A stretch of DNA of 64,000 nt from positions 62,001 to 126,000 of the forward strand of contig JAZRLM010000012.1 in the NCBI GenBank assembly GCA_045646865.1. The letters run 5' to 3'. A program made the position numbers and the translations under genes. Position 1 is the stretch's first letter. Each line of letters opens with the position of its first letter. The stretch comes from SIG440 sp045646865. Lineage in GTDB: Bacteria; Bacillota; Clostridia; Monoglobales; Monoglobaceae. Shown here one piece after another: positions 10,037 through 17,626 of the stretch. The notes below the pieces were generated by a model. That model worked only from the letters and a program-made list of their open reading frames with translations, did not search any database and was not told the DNA's origin.

Positions 10037-10783
10037 ATGGGAAACAATAAAAAGATAAAATTCCAGATATCAATGGCGGTAATGGTTTTTATTATTTCGT
10101 TTGCCGTAACATGGCAGATTAAAGGAGTAAGAAAAGCAAATGCCGTTACGGGACAGATGTCAAGCCGTGTTGAAACTCTGCAGGCAAGTTTAAAATCCGA
10201 GATGGAAAAAAACGAAGGTATGATGAAGCAAATTGTTCAGTTGCAGACCGACCTTGCAAAATACAGAGAACAGGCAGCACAGAACGGTGGTGCAACAAAA
10301 ATATTAAAGGACGAACTTATCCGTGCCGAGGCGGTTGCAGGACTGACCGATCTTGAGGGCAGCGGCATTATTGTTACACTAAAGGACGGCGCAAAGACAG
10401 ATTCTGTTATCACCTATGACGACGGTTACGGTATTGTTCACGATTCTTTGCTGCTGACAATACTAAATGAACTCCGCGCATCAGGGGCCGAGGCCTTGTC
10501 CATTAACGACGAAAGAATTCTGGCAACCAGCGAAATACGTTGCGTTGGACCAACGGTAAGTATTAACAACACCAAGGTTGCCGCACCTTTTGAAATCAAG
10601 GCAATCGGTGACCCTGAAACGTTAGAAAATGCACTTCGTATGCCCGGCGGTGCTGTTGATGAGGCATTGTTTTACGGCGTGGAGCTTTCGATAAAGAAAA
10701 GTAACAAACTGTATATAAAGAAGCATTCCGGTGCAACCAGCTTCAAACATGCACAGACTGTTATGCCGGAGGTGATTGAATAA
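10037..10783 (+). CDS. DUF881 (YlxW/YlxX-like) division-cluster protein
   Basis: A 248-residue membrane-anchored protein of the DUF881 family, commonly found between ftsQ and ftsZ in Firmicutes. A single N-terminal transmembrane helix (about residues 10-28) is followed by a coiled-coil stretch (about 40-80), then the DUF881 domain with GLTDLEGSGIIVTLKDG, YDDGYGIVHDSLLLTILNELRASGAEALSINDERI (only partly quoted here as a landmark) and a conserved basic C-terminal region. Precise function is unknown. Its stop overlaps the ATG of sbp, indicating translational coupling. Confidence 0.85.
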   Translation: MGNNKKIKFQISMAVMVFIISFAVTWQIKGVRKANAVTGQMSSRVETLQASLKSEMEKNEGMMKQIVQLQTDLAKYREQAAQNGGATKILKDELIRAEAVAGLTDLEGSGIIVTLKDGAKTDSVITYDDGYGIVHDSLLLTILNELRASGAEALSINDERILATSEIRCVGPTVSINNTKVAAPFEIKAIGDPETLENALRMPGGAVDEALFYGVELSIKKSNKLYIKKHSGATSFKHAQTVMPEVIE

Positions 10784-11190
10784 TGATTTACATTATAGCG
10801 GGAATATTGGGCATTCTGGCAGGACTAATTGTTCCATATAATCTTAGTTCATCGGCGCTTATATATATGGCGGTTGCCATTGTTGCCGCACTTGATTCGG
10901 TGTTTGGCGCGTTACTTGCCAGCCTTAACAAAAAGTTTAATCTTAATGTGTTTATGATGGGTCTTTTTTCAAATGCAATACTTGCAATGCTGCTGACATG
11001 GATGGGCGACCTTTTGAGTATAAATCTGTATTTTGCTGCGATTGTTGTTTTTGGCGTAAGAATTTTCAATAATATGGCATCAATACGCAGAATTACTGCT
11101 GATATGTATTTTGAACGCAGAGCGAAAGAAAAGGAGCGTATTGCACGTCTTGCTCTTAAAGCGGCTGAGCCGGAGCAAAGCGAAGAATAA
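10783..11190 (+). CDS. sbp: Small basic protein Sbp (DUF1290)
   Basis: A 135-residue membrane protein of the DUF1290 family, conserved in the Firmicute division cluster. It has three to four hydrophobic helices (about 3-22, 25-45, 55-75, 80-98) and a charged C-terminal tail (ERRAKEKERIARLALKA). The ATG overlaps the last base of the upstream stop. In Bacillus sbp is followed by ftsA; here ftsZ comes next after 280 bases and no ftsA is present in the window. Confidence 0.85.
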   Translation: MIYIIAGILGILAGLIVPYNLSSSALIYMAVAIVAALDSVFGALLASLNKKFNLNVFMMGLFSNAILAMLLTWMGDLLSINLYFAAIVVFGVRIFNNMASIRRITADMYFERRAKEKERIARLALKAAEPEQSEE

Positions 11191-11280
11191 GTAGATGACG
11201 AAAAAGAACAAAAACCAGTCAAACCGGTAAACGGAGGCCTGATTTTTTAAATAAACCTTTGAAAATAAGGTGTTTTGCTC

Positions 11281-11309
11281 TTGACAGAATTAAAATAAAA
11301 TGCTAAAAT
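11281..11309 (+). promoter_or_regulatory. Promoter for ftsZ with long leader
   Basis: TTGACA (11281-11286) and TAAAAT (11304-11309) are separated by exactly 17 bases. Transcription would start near 11316, giving a leader of about 155 bases before ftsZ. That leader holds an inverted repeat AGCGGT (11385-11390)/ACCGCT (11408-11413). It gives ftsZ transcription independent of the upstream wall-synthesis genes. Confidence 0.75.
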
Positions 11310-11470
11310 GAAATGTATATGTGGGAGAGTGTCTTTTTTTGTAAGGACAGAACAAATTTTTACATATAAATCAGAATATAAAAGAGCGGTAGCTATTGAC
11401 TATTTTGACCGCTGACAGATATTTGTTCAGCTATTTTACGGACATGCTCTAAATGATAGGAGGAATTATT

Positions 11471-12694
11471 GTGTTTGAGTTTGATACTGAAACAGCAGGA
11501 CCGGCTAAAATAAAAGTTGTCGGTGTTGGTGGCGGTGGTAACAACGCTGTTAACAGAATGATTGAAGCAGAAGTTCAGTGTGTGGAATTTATCGCAGTAA
11601 ATACAGATAAGCAGGATCTGACACTTTCTAGGGCTACTCAGAAGATTCAGATTGGCGCAAAACTTACTAAGGGACTTGGCGCAGGTGCAGTTCCCGAGGT
11701 TGGCGCAAAAGCGGCTGAAGAAAGCCGTGACGAAATTGCTCTTGCAATTCAGGATGCAGATATGGTATTTGTTACTGCAGGTATGGGCGGTGGTACCGGT
11801 ACCGGTGCGGCTCCTGTTGTTGCAGAAATTGCAAGAGAATTGGGTATACTTACAGTAGGTATCGTTACAAAGCCTTTCTGGTTTGAAGGAGCACAGCGTG
11901 CAAAGAATGCACTTGCAGGTATCGAAAACCTTAAGGATGCCGTAGATACTCTGGTTGTTATTCCCAATGACAAGCTTCTTGAAATTGCGGAAACAAGAAC
12001 AACACTTACCGATTCGTTCAAGGCAGCCGATGACGTTCTCAGACAGGGCGTACAGGGTATTTCTGACCTTATCTCAAGACCCGGTCTTATCAGTCTTGAC
12101 TTTGCTGACGTTAAGACTATTATGAAAAACACAGGCTATGCTCATATGGGTATCGGCAAGGCTACCGGTGAAAACCGCGCTCATGATGCGGCTGCAATGG
12201 CTATCAACAGTCCCTTGCTTGAAACTTCTATCAAGGGTGCCAAGGGTGTTATTCTTAATGTTACAGGCGGTAGCAATCTGGGTATTCTTGAAATTCAGAC
12301 AGCTTCACAGCTTATTACCGAAGCGGCAGACAGCGATGCAAACATAATTCTGGGTGCAATCATTGATGAAACTCTTGGTGATGAAATTCAGGTTACTGTT
12401 ATTGCTACCGGTTTTAATGGTGCAACAGGTCCGTCGCCAGTAAAGCGTGCTAAAGCTGAAAGCGAAGCCAAGGAAGAAACATCACCTTTTTTTGACACCA
12501 CTTCAAAAGGTATTTTTGAATCAATGATGGAAGAAATCGGTGAAAAGAAATCAGGCTCAACATTTGATGATGAACCTGCACCTTCAGCATTTACAACACC
12601 TGAAGGCAAAACAAATTTTTATGAAAAAGCAAGTAAAGTAAGCGAAGATGACGGAATTGACGTTCCCGTTTTCTTGCGTAAAAATAATGACTAA
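11471..12694 (+). CDS. ftsZ: Cell division GTPase FtsZ
   Basis: Tubulin-like GTPase that forms the Z-ring. The 407-residue product shows the N-terminal VVGVGGGGNNAVNRM, the GTP signature GGGTGTGAAPVVA, the NNDKLLE-type segment VIPNDKLLE and the T7 loop NLDFADV-like SLDFADVKTIM with the catalytic Asp. A variable linker leads to the C-terminal peptide DDGIDVPVFLRKNND, the site that binds partners such as FtsA/SepF. The frame opens at ATG 11453, but GTG at 11471 is seven bases after AGGAGG (11458-11463) and gives the normal N-terminus. Confidence 0.97.
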   Translation: MFEFDTETAGPAKIKVVGVGGGGNNAVNRMIEAEVQCVEFIAVNTDKQDLTLSRATQKIQIGAKLTKGLGAGAVPEVGAKAAEESRDEIALAIQDADMVFVTAGMGGGTGTGAAPVVAEIARELGILTVGIVTKPFWFEGAQRAKNALAGIENLKDAVDTLVVIPNDKLLEIAETRTTLTDSFKAADDVLRQGVQGISDLISRPGLISLDFADVKTIMKNTGYAHMGIGKATGENRAHDAAAMAINSPLLETSIKGAKGVILNVTGGSNLGILEIQTASQLITEAADSDANIILGAIIDETLGDEIQVTVIATGFNGATGPSPVKRAKAESEAKEETSPFFDTTSKGIFESMMEEIGEKKSGSTFDDEPAPSAFTTPEGKTNFYEKASKVSEDDGIDVPVFLRKNND

Positions 12695-12728
12695 TTCGGG
12701 TCATACAGGTATTTAGGAGGAAAATTAA

Positions 12729-13040
12729 ATGGAAAAAGCTTTGATTATTATACACGTTATTATTTCGATTGTTCTTATTATTTCTGTTCTTATGCAGCAG
12801 GGCAAACAGCAGGGCCTTTCAGGTGCTATTGCCGGTGGTGCAGAGACATTCTTCGGTAAGAACAAAGGCAGAACAATTGATGGTGTTCTCAAAAAGGTTA
12901 CAGCAGTTATTGCGGTTCTCTTTGTTATAACCTCAATCACTCTGGCAATAGTTTCAACATACGAGGAAAATGCAGAAGCACCTGCACAACAGCAGATTGA
13001 AGCTCCTGTTGAAGTTCCTGCAGAAACACCTGCTCAGTAA
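12729..13040 (+). CDS. secG: Preprotein translocase subunit SecG
   Basis: Small SecYEG subunit. The 103-residue product has two transmembrane helices (about 5-23 and 55-75) flanking the family segment QQGKQQGLSGAIAGGAETFFGKNKGRTIDG (landmarks: SGAIAGGAETFFG). The C-terminus is an unusual proline/alanine/glutamate-rich tail (about 80-103) not seen in short SecG proteins. GGAGG RBS lies nine bases before ATG. A strong terminator follows. Confidence 0.92.
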   Translation: MEKALIIIHVIISIVLIISVLMQQGKQQGLSGAIAGGAETFFGKNKGRTIDGVLKKVTAVIAVLFVITSITLAIVSTYEENAEAPAQQQIEAPVEVPAETPAQ

Positions 13041-13060
13041 TCACAATCAAAAGTTATACA

Positions 13061-13092
13061 AACCGCTCCAACATACAGTGGAGCGGTTTTTG
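13061..13092 (+). terminator. Rho-independent terminator after secG
   Basis: AACCGCTCC and GGAGCGGTT form a nine-pair stem around ACATACAGT-type loop sequence, followed by TTTTTG. It closes the ftsZ-secG transcript. Confidence 0.85.
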
Positions 13093-13175
13093 TGTCATAA
13101 AATAAAATTAATATTTTTGGGATATACTAAAGAAAAAAGGAGGGAAGAGGCAACTGTATACGGCTGCCGTTAAGT

Positions 13176-15221
13176 ATGAAGTTTATAGATATTTTAAGTG
13201 CATATCATATAATGCCTCAGTTCCCACCAGGAGCAATGCGTCAGGCAGAAAAGATGCCCAAAACAGTAAGCCGCAACGACTTGTCGGGACGAAAAGATTT
13301 AACCGATAAGCTGATTTTTACAATCGACGGCGACGATGCCAAGGATTTTGATGATGCGGTATCTTTGGATATTCTTGAAAACGGCAATTACTGTCTTGGT
13401 GTGCATATTGCTGATGTAACCCACTATCTGACCGAAAATTCACCCCTTGACCGTGCGGCGTTTTCGCGTGGGACAAGTGTGTATCTTATTGATACGGTTA
13501 TCCCGATGCTGCCCTTTGAACTTTCAAACGAGCTGTGCAGCCTGAAACCGAATGAAATAAGGCTAACTGTTTCGGTGTTTATGGAAATAACCCCTCGCGG
13601 CAAGGTGAAAAGCTATGAGATATGCAACAGCTTTATTAAGTCTGCCGAGCGGATGACCTATGCAAATGTGACTAAAATTCTTGAAGGCGATAAGGAGTTG
13701 TGTATCCGTTACGGACAACTTGTTTCAACCTTGCAGACAATGAAAAAATTAGCAGGGGTTTTAAATAAAAAGCGAGTTGCTGAGGGGTCGATTGAGTTTG
13801 AAACTCACGAGTCAAAAATAACTCTGGATGCTATGGGTGTACCCGATAAGGTGGAAAGATACCCTATAACAATCTCTAACAACATCATTGAAGAATTTAT
13901 GCTTATATGCAATGTAACCGTAGCAAAGCACCTTACATCAAAGGGTTTGCCTTGCGTATACCGTGTTCACCAACGGCCTGATATGTTGAGGTTAGAACGT
14001 CTTGCTGAAATTCTGCCTTTGCTTGGGGTTGAGTTTCCCTTCAGTACAGATATGAAGCCCAAGGATTTTCAGCGGGTTCTTAATAGTGTAGAAGGAACCG
14101 AGATTAAAGCGGTGGTAAGCTATTTGCTTCTTCGGGCAATGGCAAAGGCTAAATACAGCGAAAATAATGCAGGGCATTTTGGTCTGGGGTTTGACACATA
14201 TTGTCATTTCACATCGCCTATAAGACGTTATTCTGATGTGGCAGTACACAGAATTTTAAAAGAGAGCCTTATAGGTGAAGTTTCTGCAAAGAAAAAAGAA
14301 TATTTTCGCGAAGTAGCTATCAGTTCGGCAGTAACCGCAACGGTGACAGAAATCAATGCCGCCGAGGCAGAGCTTGAATGGAAGTCGGCTAAAAAGGCGG
14401 AGTATATGCAGGATAAAATCGGAGAGAAATACGAGGGCATTATCACTCACGTTTTGTCATCAGGTTTTTTCGTGGAGCTTCCTGATACTGTGGAAGGATT
14501 TGTTCCGGCAAGAGCACTTGAGGATGACATTTATATTATGACTGAAAACGGAATTTCCATGTCGGGGCTTAAAACAAAGCGCACTTTTACTGTGGGTGAC
14601 AAGGTAAAGGTTAAGGTTGCAGCCGTTGATGCAGAAAGAAAATATATAGACTTTGACGTTGTGGGAATGACAAAGCTTTTGCCTATGAAGCACAAGTCCA
14701 GACGCAAGGATTCTGCAGGCAAGAAGGAAAAGCGTATTTTAAAAGAAATAACCGAAACCCAACGTGAAGAAAAGTCCGAAAAAATAGCCGCGCAGCGAAA
14801 AGCTGATGAAGAAAGGACACTTTTTGAAAACGCGGTTATTGCTACGATTTATGATATGATGCTGTCAAAGCACAAGTTCAGTCGTGATGAAGAAAGATTT
14901 GTAGGAGTTACCCTGCAGGATATGGCGGCAAGAATAGCCAGCCCCGTAGTGTCTGCCAATATGTATGAAAGTTCCGATTTTACCCTTAAGTCAATGCTGA
15001 TTTCTGCGTCGGCAAATGTGAAAAATACAGTTAAGATTCTGGGTGAAAGTTTTGACTTTGACAGCGAAGATTTGGCAGATGATGCAGCGGAATATGTATG
15101 TGCTGCACTCAGGCATCTGGATAAATGCCTGAAATATGAAGGCTTTAATTATGCTAAAAGGGAACGGGAATATATTTCTATCGAACAAAAGATAAAGAAA
15201 AGAAGGGATGATAGGTCGTGA
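13176..15221 (+). CDS. rnr: RNase R/RNase II-family exoribonuclease lacking the N-terminal cold-shock region
   Basis: 3'-5' exoribonuclease of the RNB family. The RNB catalytic domain starts almost at once (about residue 45, TIDGDDAKDFDDAVSL, with the Mg-binding Asp cluster) and runs to about residue 390 (HFTSPIRRYSDVAVHR); an S1 domain covers about 415-500. A 180-residue charged C-terminal extension follows, with a basic linker (KHKSRRKDSAGKKEKR). Typical RNase R has about 200 residues of winged-helix/cold-shock domains before RNB; these are missing here. ATG at 13176 has no close RBS, while AGGAGGG sits at about 13138-13144, some 30 bases upstream, so an upstream in-frame non-ATG start (for example CTG 13164) is possible but adds only a few residues. 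Confidence 0.85.
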   Translation: MKFIDILSAYHIMPQFPPGAMRQAEKMPKTVSRNDLSGRKDLTDKLIFTIDGDDAKDFDDAVSLDILENGNYCLGVHIADVTHYLTENSPLDRAAFSRGTSVYLIDTVIPMLPFELSNELCSLKPNEIRLTVSVFMEITPRGKVKSYEICNSFIKSAERMTYANVTKILEGDKELCIRYGQLVSTLQTMKKLAGVLNKKRVAEGSIEFETHESKITLDAMGVPDKVERYPITISNNIIEEFMLICNVTVAKHLTSKGLPCVYRVHQRPDMLRLERLAEILPLLGVEFPFSTDMKPKDFQRVLNSVEGTEIKAVVSYLLLRAMAKAKYSENNAGHFGLGFDTYCHFTSPIRRYSDVAVHRILKESLIGEVSAKKKEYFREVAISSAVTATVTEINAAEAELEWKSAKKAEYMQDKIGEKYEGIITHVLSSGFFVELPDTVEGFVPARALEDDIYIMTENGISMSGLKTKRTFTVGDKVKVKVAAVDAERKYIDFDVVGMTKLLPMKHKSRRKDSAGKKEKRILKEITETQREEKSEKIAAQRKADEERTLFENAVIATIYDMMLSKHKFSRDEERFVGVTLQDMAARIASPVVSANMYESSDFTLKSMLISASANVKNTVKILGESFDFDSEDLADDAAEYVCAALRHLDKCLKYEGFNYAKREREYISIEQKIKKRRDDRS

Positions 15222-15949
15222 AAACAGTTTTAGTTACGGGCGGTTCACGGGGTATTGGCGCAGAAACTGCAAAAGTTTTTGCAAAGAATGGTTATAATGT
15301 TGCAATAAACTATAATAAGAGTAAGGATGCGGCTCAAAGACTGTGTGACGAAATAAATGCCGCAGGGGGTAGTGCCGATGTTTTCTGTGCGGATATATCA
15401 GATACAGCTCATACAGAAAAAATGGTTGAGAGCATTGCCAGCAAATTTGGTGGTATAGATGTACTTGTAAATAATGCAGGTATTGCACTTGGCCAGGGAT
15501 TGTTTATCGACTTTTCGGGTGATGATGCAAGAAGGATATTTGATACCAATGTCTTTGGAATGATGAACTGCACAAAAGCGGTTATCCCATATATGGTGAG
15601 AAAAAAGTCGGGCAAGATTATAAATGTGTCGTCAATCTGGGGTGTTTGCGGCGGCTCCTGCGAGGTGATTTATTCTTCGGCAAAGGCGGCGGTTATTGGT
15701 TTTACCAAGGCGTTGGCAAAGGAGCTTGCTCCATCGGGAATATGCGTTAACTGTGTTGCACCGGGTATGATTGATACAGATATGAACGCACATTTATCAA
15801 AAGAGGATATTGATGCTTTTTGTGAGGACATTCCTCTTGGCAGAGTTGGATTGCCTGCTGATGTTGCAGAGAGCATTTTATATATTGCATCAGAGGGTGC
15901 CAATTACATAACAGGTCAGACCATTATTGTTGACGGCGGAATGATTTAA
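15218..15949 (+). CDS. Short-chain dehydrogenase/reductase, FabG-like
   Basis: A 243-residue classical SDR with the Rossmann motif TGGSRGIG (residues 7-14), NNAG (about 88), catalytic Ser in NVSSIWG and the YSSAK active-site pair (Tyr and Lys), ending in GQTIIVDGGM as in 3-oxoacyl-ACP reductases. NADP-dependent reduction of a 3-oxoacyl or related substrate is likely, but FabG function is not proven because no other fatty acid genes are nearby. The GTG start overlaps the stop of the RNase gene by four bases, so the two are translationally coupled. Confidence 0.85.
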   Translation: MKTVLVTGGSRGIGAETAKVFAKNGYNVAINYNKSKDAAQRLCDEINAAGGSADVFCADISDTAHTEKMVESIASKFGGIDVLVNNAGIALGQGLFIDFSGDDARRIFDTNVFGMMNCTKAVIPYMVRKKSGKIINVSSIWGVCGGSCEVIYSSAKAAVIGFTKALAKELAPSGICVNCVAPGMIDTDMNAHLSKEDIDAFCEDIPLGRVGLPADVAESILYIASEGANYITGQTIIVDGGMI

Positions 15950-15987
15950 AAATAAGCGGATGTGGTTAGCCACATCCGCTTATTTTT
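15949..15987. terminator. Bidirectional terminator between SDR gene and mgtE
   Basis: AAAATAAGCGGATGTGG and CCACATCCGCTTATTTT pair around TTAG; A- and T-tracts on both sides let it serve both convergent genes. It overlaps the mgtE stop codon. Confidence 0.9.
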
Positions 15988-17344
15988 AAAAGTTCAAAAG
16001 CTGAATTGCAATAGCAAAGTAAATAACCAAAGAAATGGCATCCACAATGGTTGTAACAAAGGGGCTTGCCATAACTGCAGGGTCAAACCCAAGACGCTTT
16101 ACTAGTATGGGAAGACTGCAGCCAACCAGCTTTGCACAGAGAACCGTAACAAGCAGGGTCAGCGAAACTACAAGGGATACCATAATCGGGTCCTGACCTG
16201 ATGCAATGATTGAACCACGGTCAATAAGCATCATTTTGCCAAAGTTTACAACGGCAAGGGCGATTCCGCAAAGGAGAGATACGGCAAGCTCTTTAACAAG
16301 CACCTTTAAAATGTCCTTCATTTCTACATCACCAAGAGACAAACCTCGGATGATAGTAACAGATGCCTGACCACCTGAATTACCGCCGGTACCCATCAGC
16401 ATAGGGATAAATGCGGTAAGTGCTACGCAAGCAGCAAGGGTTTCTTCAAATGAACTGATAATTTTACCTGTAAAGGTGGAGGACAGCATCAGCAGCATCA
16501 GCCATGGGATTCTGTTTTTAAAGATTTCAAAGGAAGATGTTTTAAGGTATGGTTTTTCTGATGGCAACATAGCCGCCATTTTTTCAATATCCTCGGTGTG
16601 CTCTTCCTGAATGACGTCGATTACGTCATCGACAGTGATAATGCCGACAAGTCTGGTTTCTTTGTCAACCACAGGCATCGCCAAAAAGTCATATTTATTA
16701 AACAGATTAGCAACAGCCTCTTTATCCTCAAAGGTATCAACGTAGATTACGTTGGTTTCCATCATATCTCCAATTTTTGCACAGTTATCGCACAAAAGCA
16801 AATCCTTAACTGTGGCAATACCAAGCAGGTGCCTGTTCTGGTCGGTTACATAGCAGGTATAGACGGTTTCTTTATCAACGCCTGTTTTGCGGATTCGGTC
16901 AAAGGCTTCGGCAACGGTCATATGTGCTTTCAGGTCAACATACTCGATTGTCATAATGCTTCCAGCGCTGTCTTTGGGATAGTTAAGAATTTTGTTGATT
17001 TCCGAACGTGTCTGTGGGTCGGACTGCCGAAGGATTCGCTTTACGACATTTGCAGGCATTTCTTCAATAATATCAACGGTATCGTCAAGATACATTTCGT
17101 CAAGGACATCGTGAAGCTCCTTGTCGCTGAATCGCTTTATAAGATGTTCCTGAGTATCAGCATCCATTTCAACAAAGGTATCTGCCGCAAGCTCCTTGGG
17201 CAGCAACCTGAAAAGTCGCAGATTGTATTCCTCCGGAATTTCGTCAAACATTGCGGCAATATCAGGGGCGTTCATTTCAGACAGAGTACTTCGCAGCCTG
17301 ACGAATTCCTTATTCTCTATTAATGTCAAAATTTCTTCTATCAT
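15986..17344 (-). CDS. mgtE: Magnesium transporter MgtE
   Basis: Mg2+ channel/transporter of 452 residues. The N-terminal MgtE domain (about 25-130, superhelical Mg sensor) is followed by two CBS domains (about 135-255; AGSIMTIEYVDLKAHMTVAEAF and GIITVDDVIDVI regions) and five transmembrane helices (about 285-452), with GTGGNSGGQASVTIIRGL, the pore signature of the family, at about 320-340. RBS AGGAGG is six bases before ATG. An M-box riboswitch and terminator lie directly upstream, so expression should rise when Mg2+ is low. Confidence 0.96.
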   Translation of the reverse strand: MIEEILTLIENKEFVRLRSTLSEMNAPDIAAMFDEIPEEYNLRLFRLLPKELAADTFVEMDADTQEHLIKRFSDKELHDVLDEMYLDDTVDIIEEMPANVVKRILRQSDPQTRSEINKILNYPKDSAGSIMTIEYVDLKAHMTVAEAFDRIRKTGVDKETVYTCYVTDQNRHLLGIATVKDLLLCDNCAKIGDMMETNVIYVDTFEDKEAVANLFNKYDFLAMPVVDKETRLVGIITVDDVIDVIQEEHTEDIEKMAAMLPSEKPYLKTSSFEIFKNRIPWLMLLMLSSTFTGKIISSFEETLAACVALTAFIPMLMGTGGNSGGQASVTIIRGLSLGDVEMKDILKVLVKELAVSLLCGIALAVVNFGKMMLIDRGSIIASGQDPIMVSLVVSLTLLVTVLCAKLVGCSLPILVKRLGFDPAVMASPFVTTIVDAISLVIYFAIAIQLLNF

Positions 17345-17373
17345 CTGCGTTTCCTCCTTTTTTATAAAATGAA

Positions 17374-17410
17374 AATCCCTGTGTCAATACGAACAATGAC
17401 ACAGGGGAAT
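17374..17410 (-). terminator. Intrinsic terminator of the M-box expression platform
   Basis: On the minus strand CCCTGTGTCA pairs with TGACACAGGG around TTGTTCGTAT, followed by ATTTT. It lies between the aptamer and the mgtE RBS, so its formation upon Mg2+ binding would block transcription of mgtE. Confidence 0.85.
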
Positions 17411-17411
17411 T

Positions 17412-17582
17412 TGAATAGACTCAAATATACGATGTCACCGTTCGAGCTTTAGCTTCGCAGGGCGATGAAATTGCGTTAGACGATACCTTGTTTTCGATAT
17501 TGCCTGTTCAACCATCTTGTGGTGTCTCCACCATTTCGCGGCAGCAATCCGTATCCCTGTGGTAGCCTTACCTACCGGAATA
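17412..17582 (-). promoter_or_regulatory. M-box (ykoK) magnesium riboswitch
   Basis: Reading the minus strand, the leader contains GGTAGGTAAGGCTACC, GATACGGATTGCTGCCGC, GTGGAGACACCACAAGATGG and TTGAACAGG, followed later by ACAAGG and CTGCGAAGCTAAAGCTCG. Order and spacing match the conserved core of M-box aptamers, which sense Mg2+. It is followed by a terminator hairpin and mgtE, the most common M-box target. Confidence 0.9.
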
Positions 17583-17594
17583 ATCCTATTTCTT

Positions 17595-17623
17595 ATTTTA
17601 CATCAAAATTTGTAATTTGTCAA
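17595..17623 (-). promoter_or_regulatory. Promoter of the M-box/mgtE transcript
   Basis: On the minus strand TTGACA (17618-17623) and TAAAAT (17595-17600) are 17 bases apart. It lies immediately after the stop of the upstream SLH gene and just before the aptamer. Confidence 0.8.
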
Positions 17624-17626
17624 TAT

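Noticed and set aside
13140..13175. Frameshift or upstream start restoring an N-terminal domain to RNase R
   Set aside because: Only 135 bases separate it from secG, including a terminator, so a 200-residue domain cannot fit.
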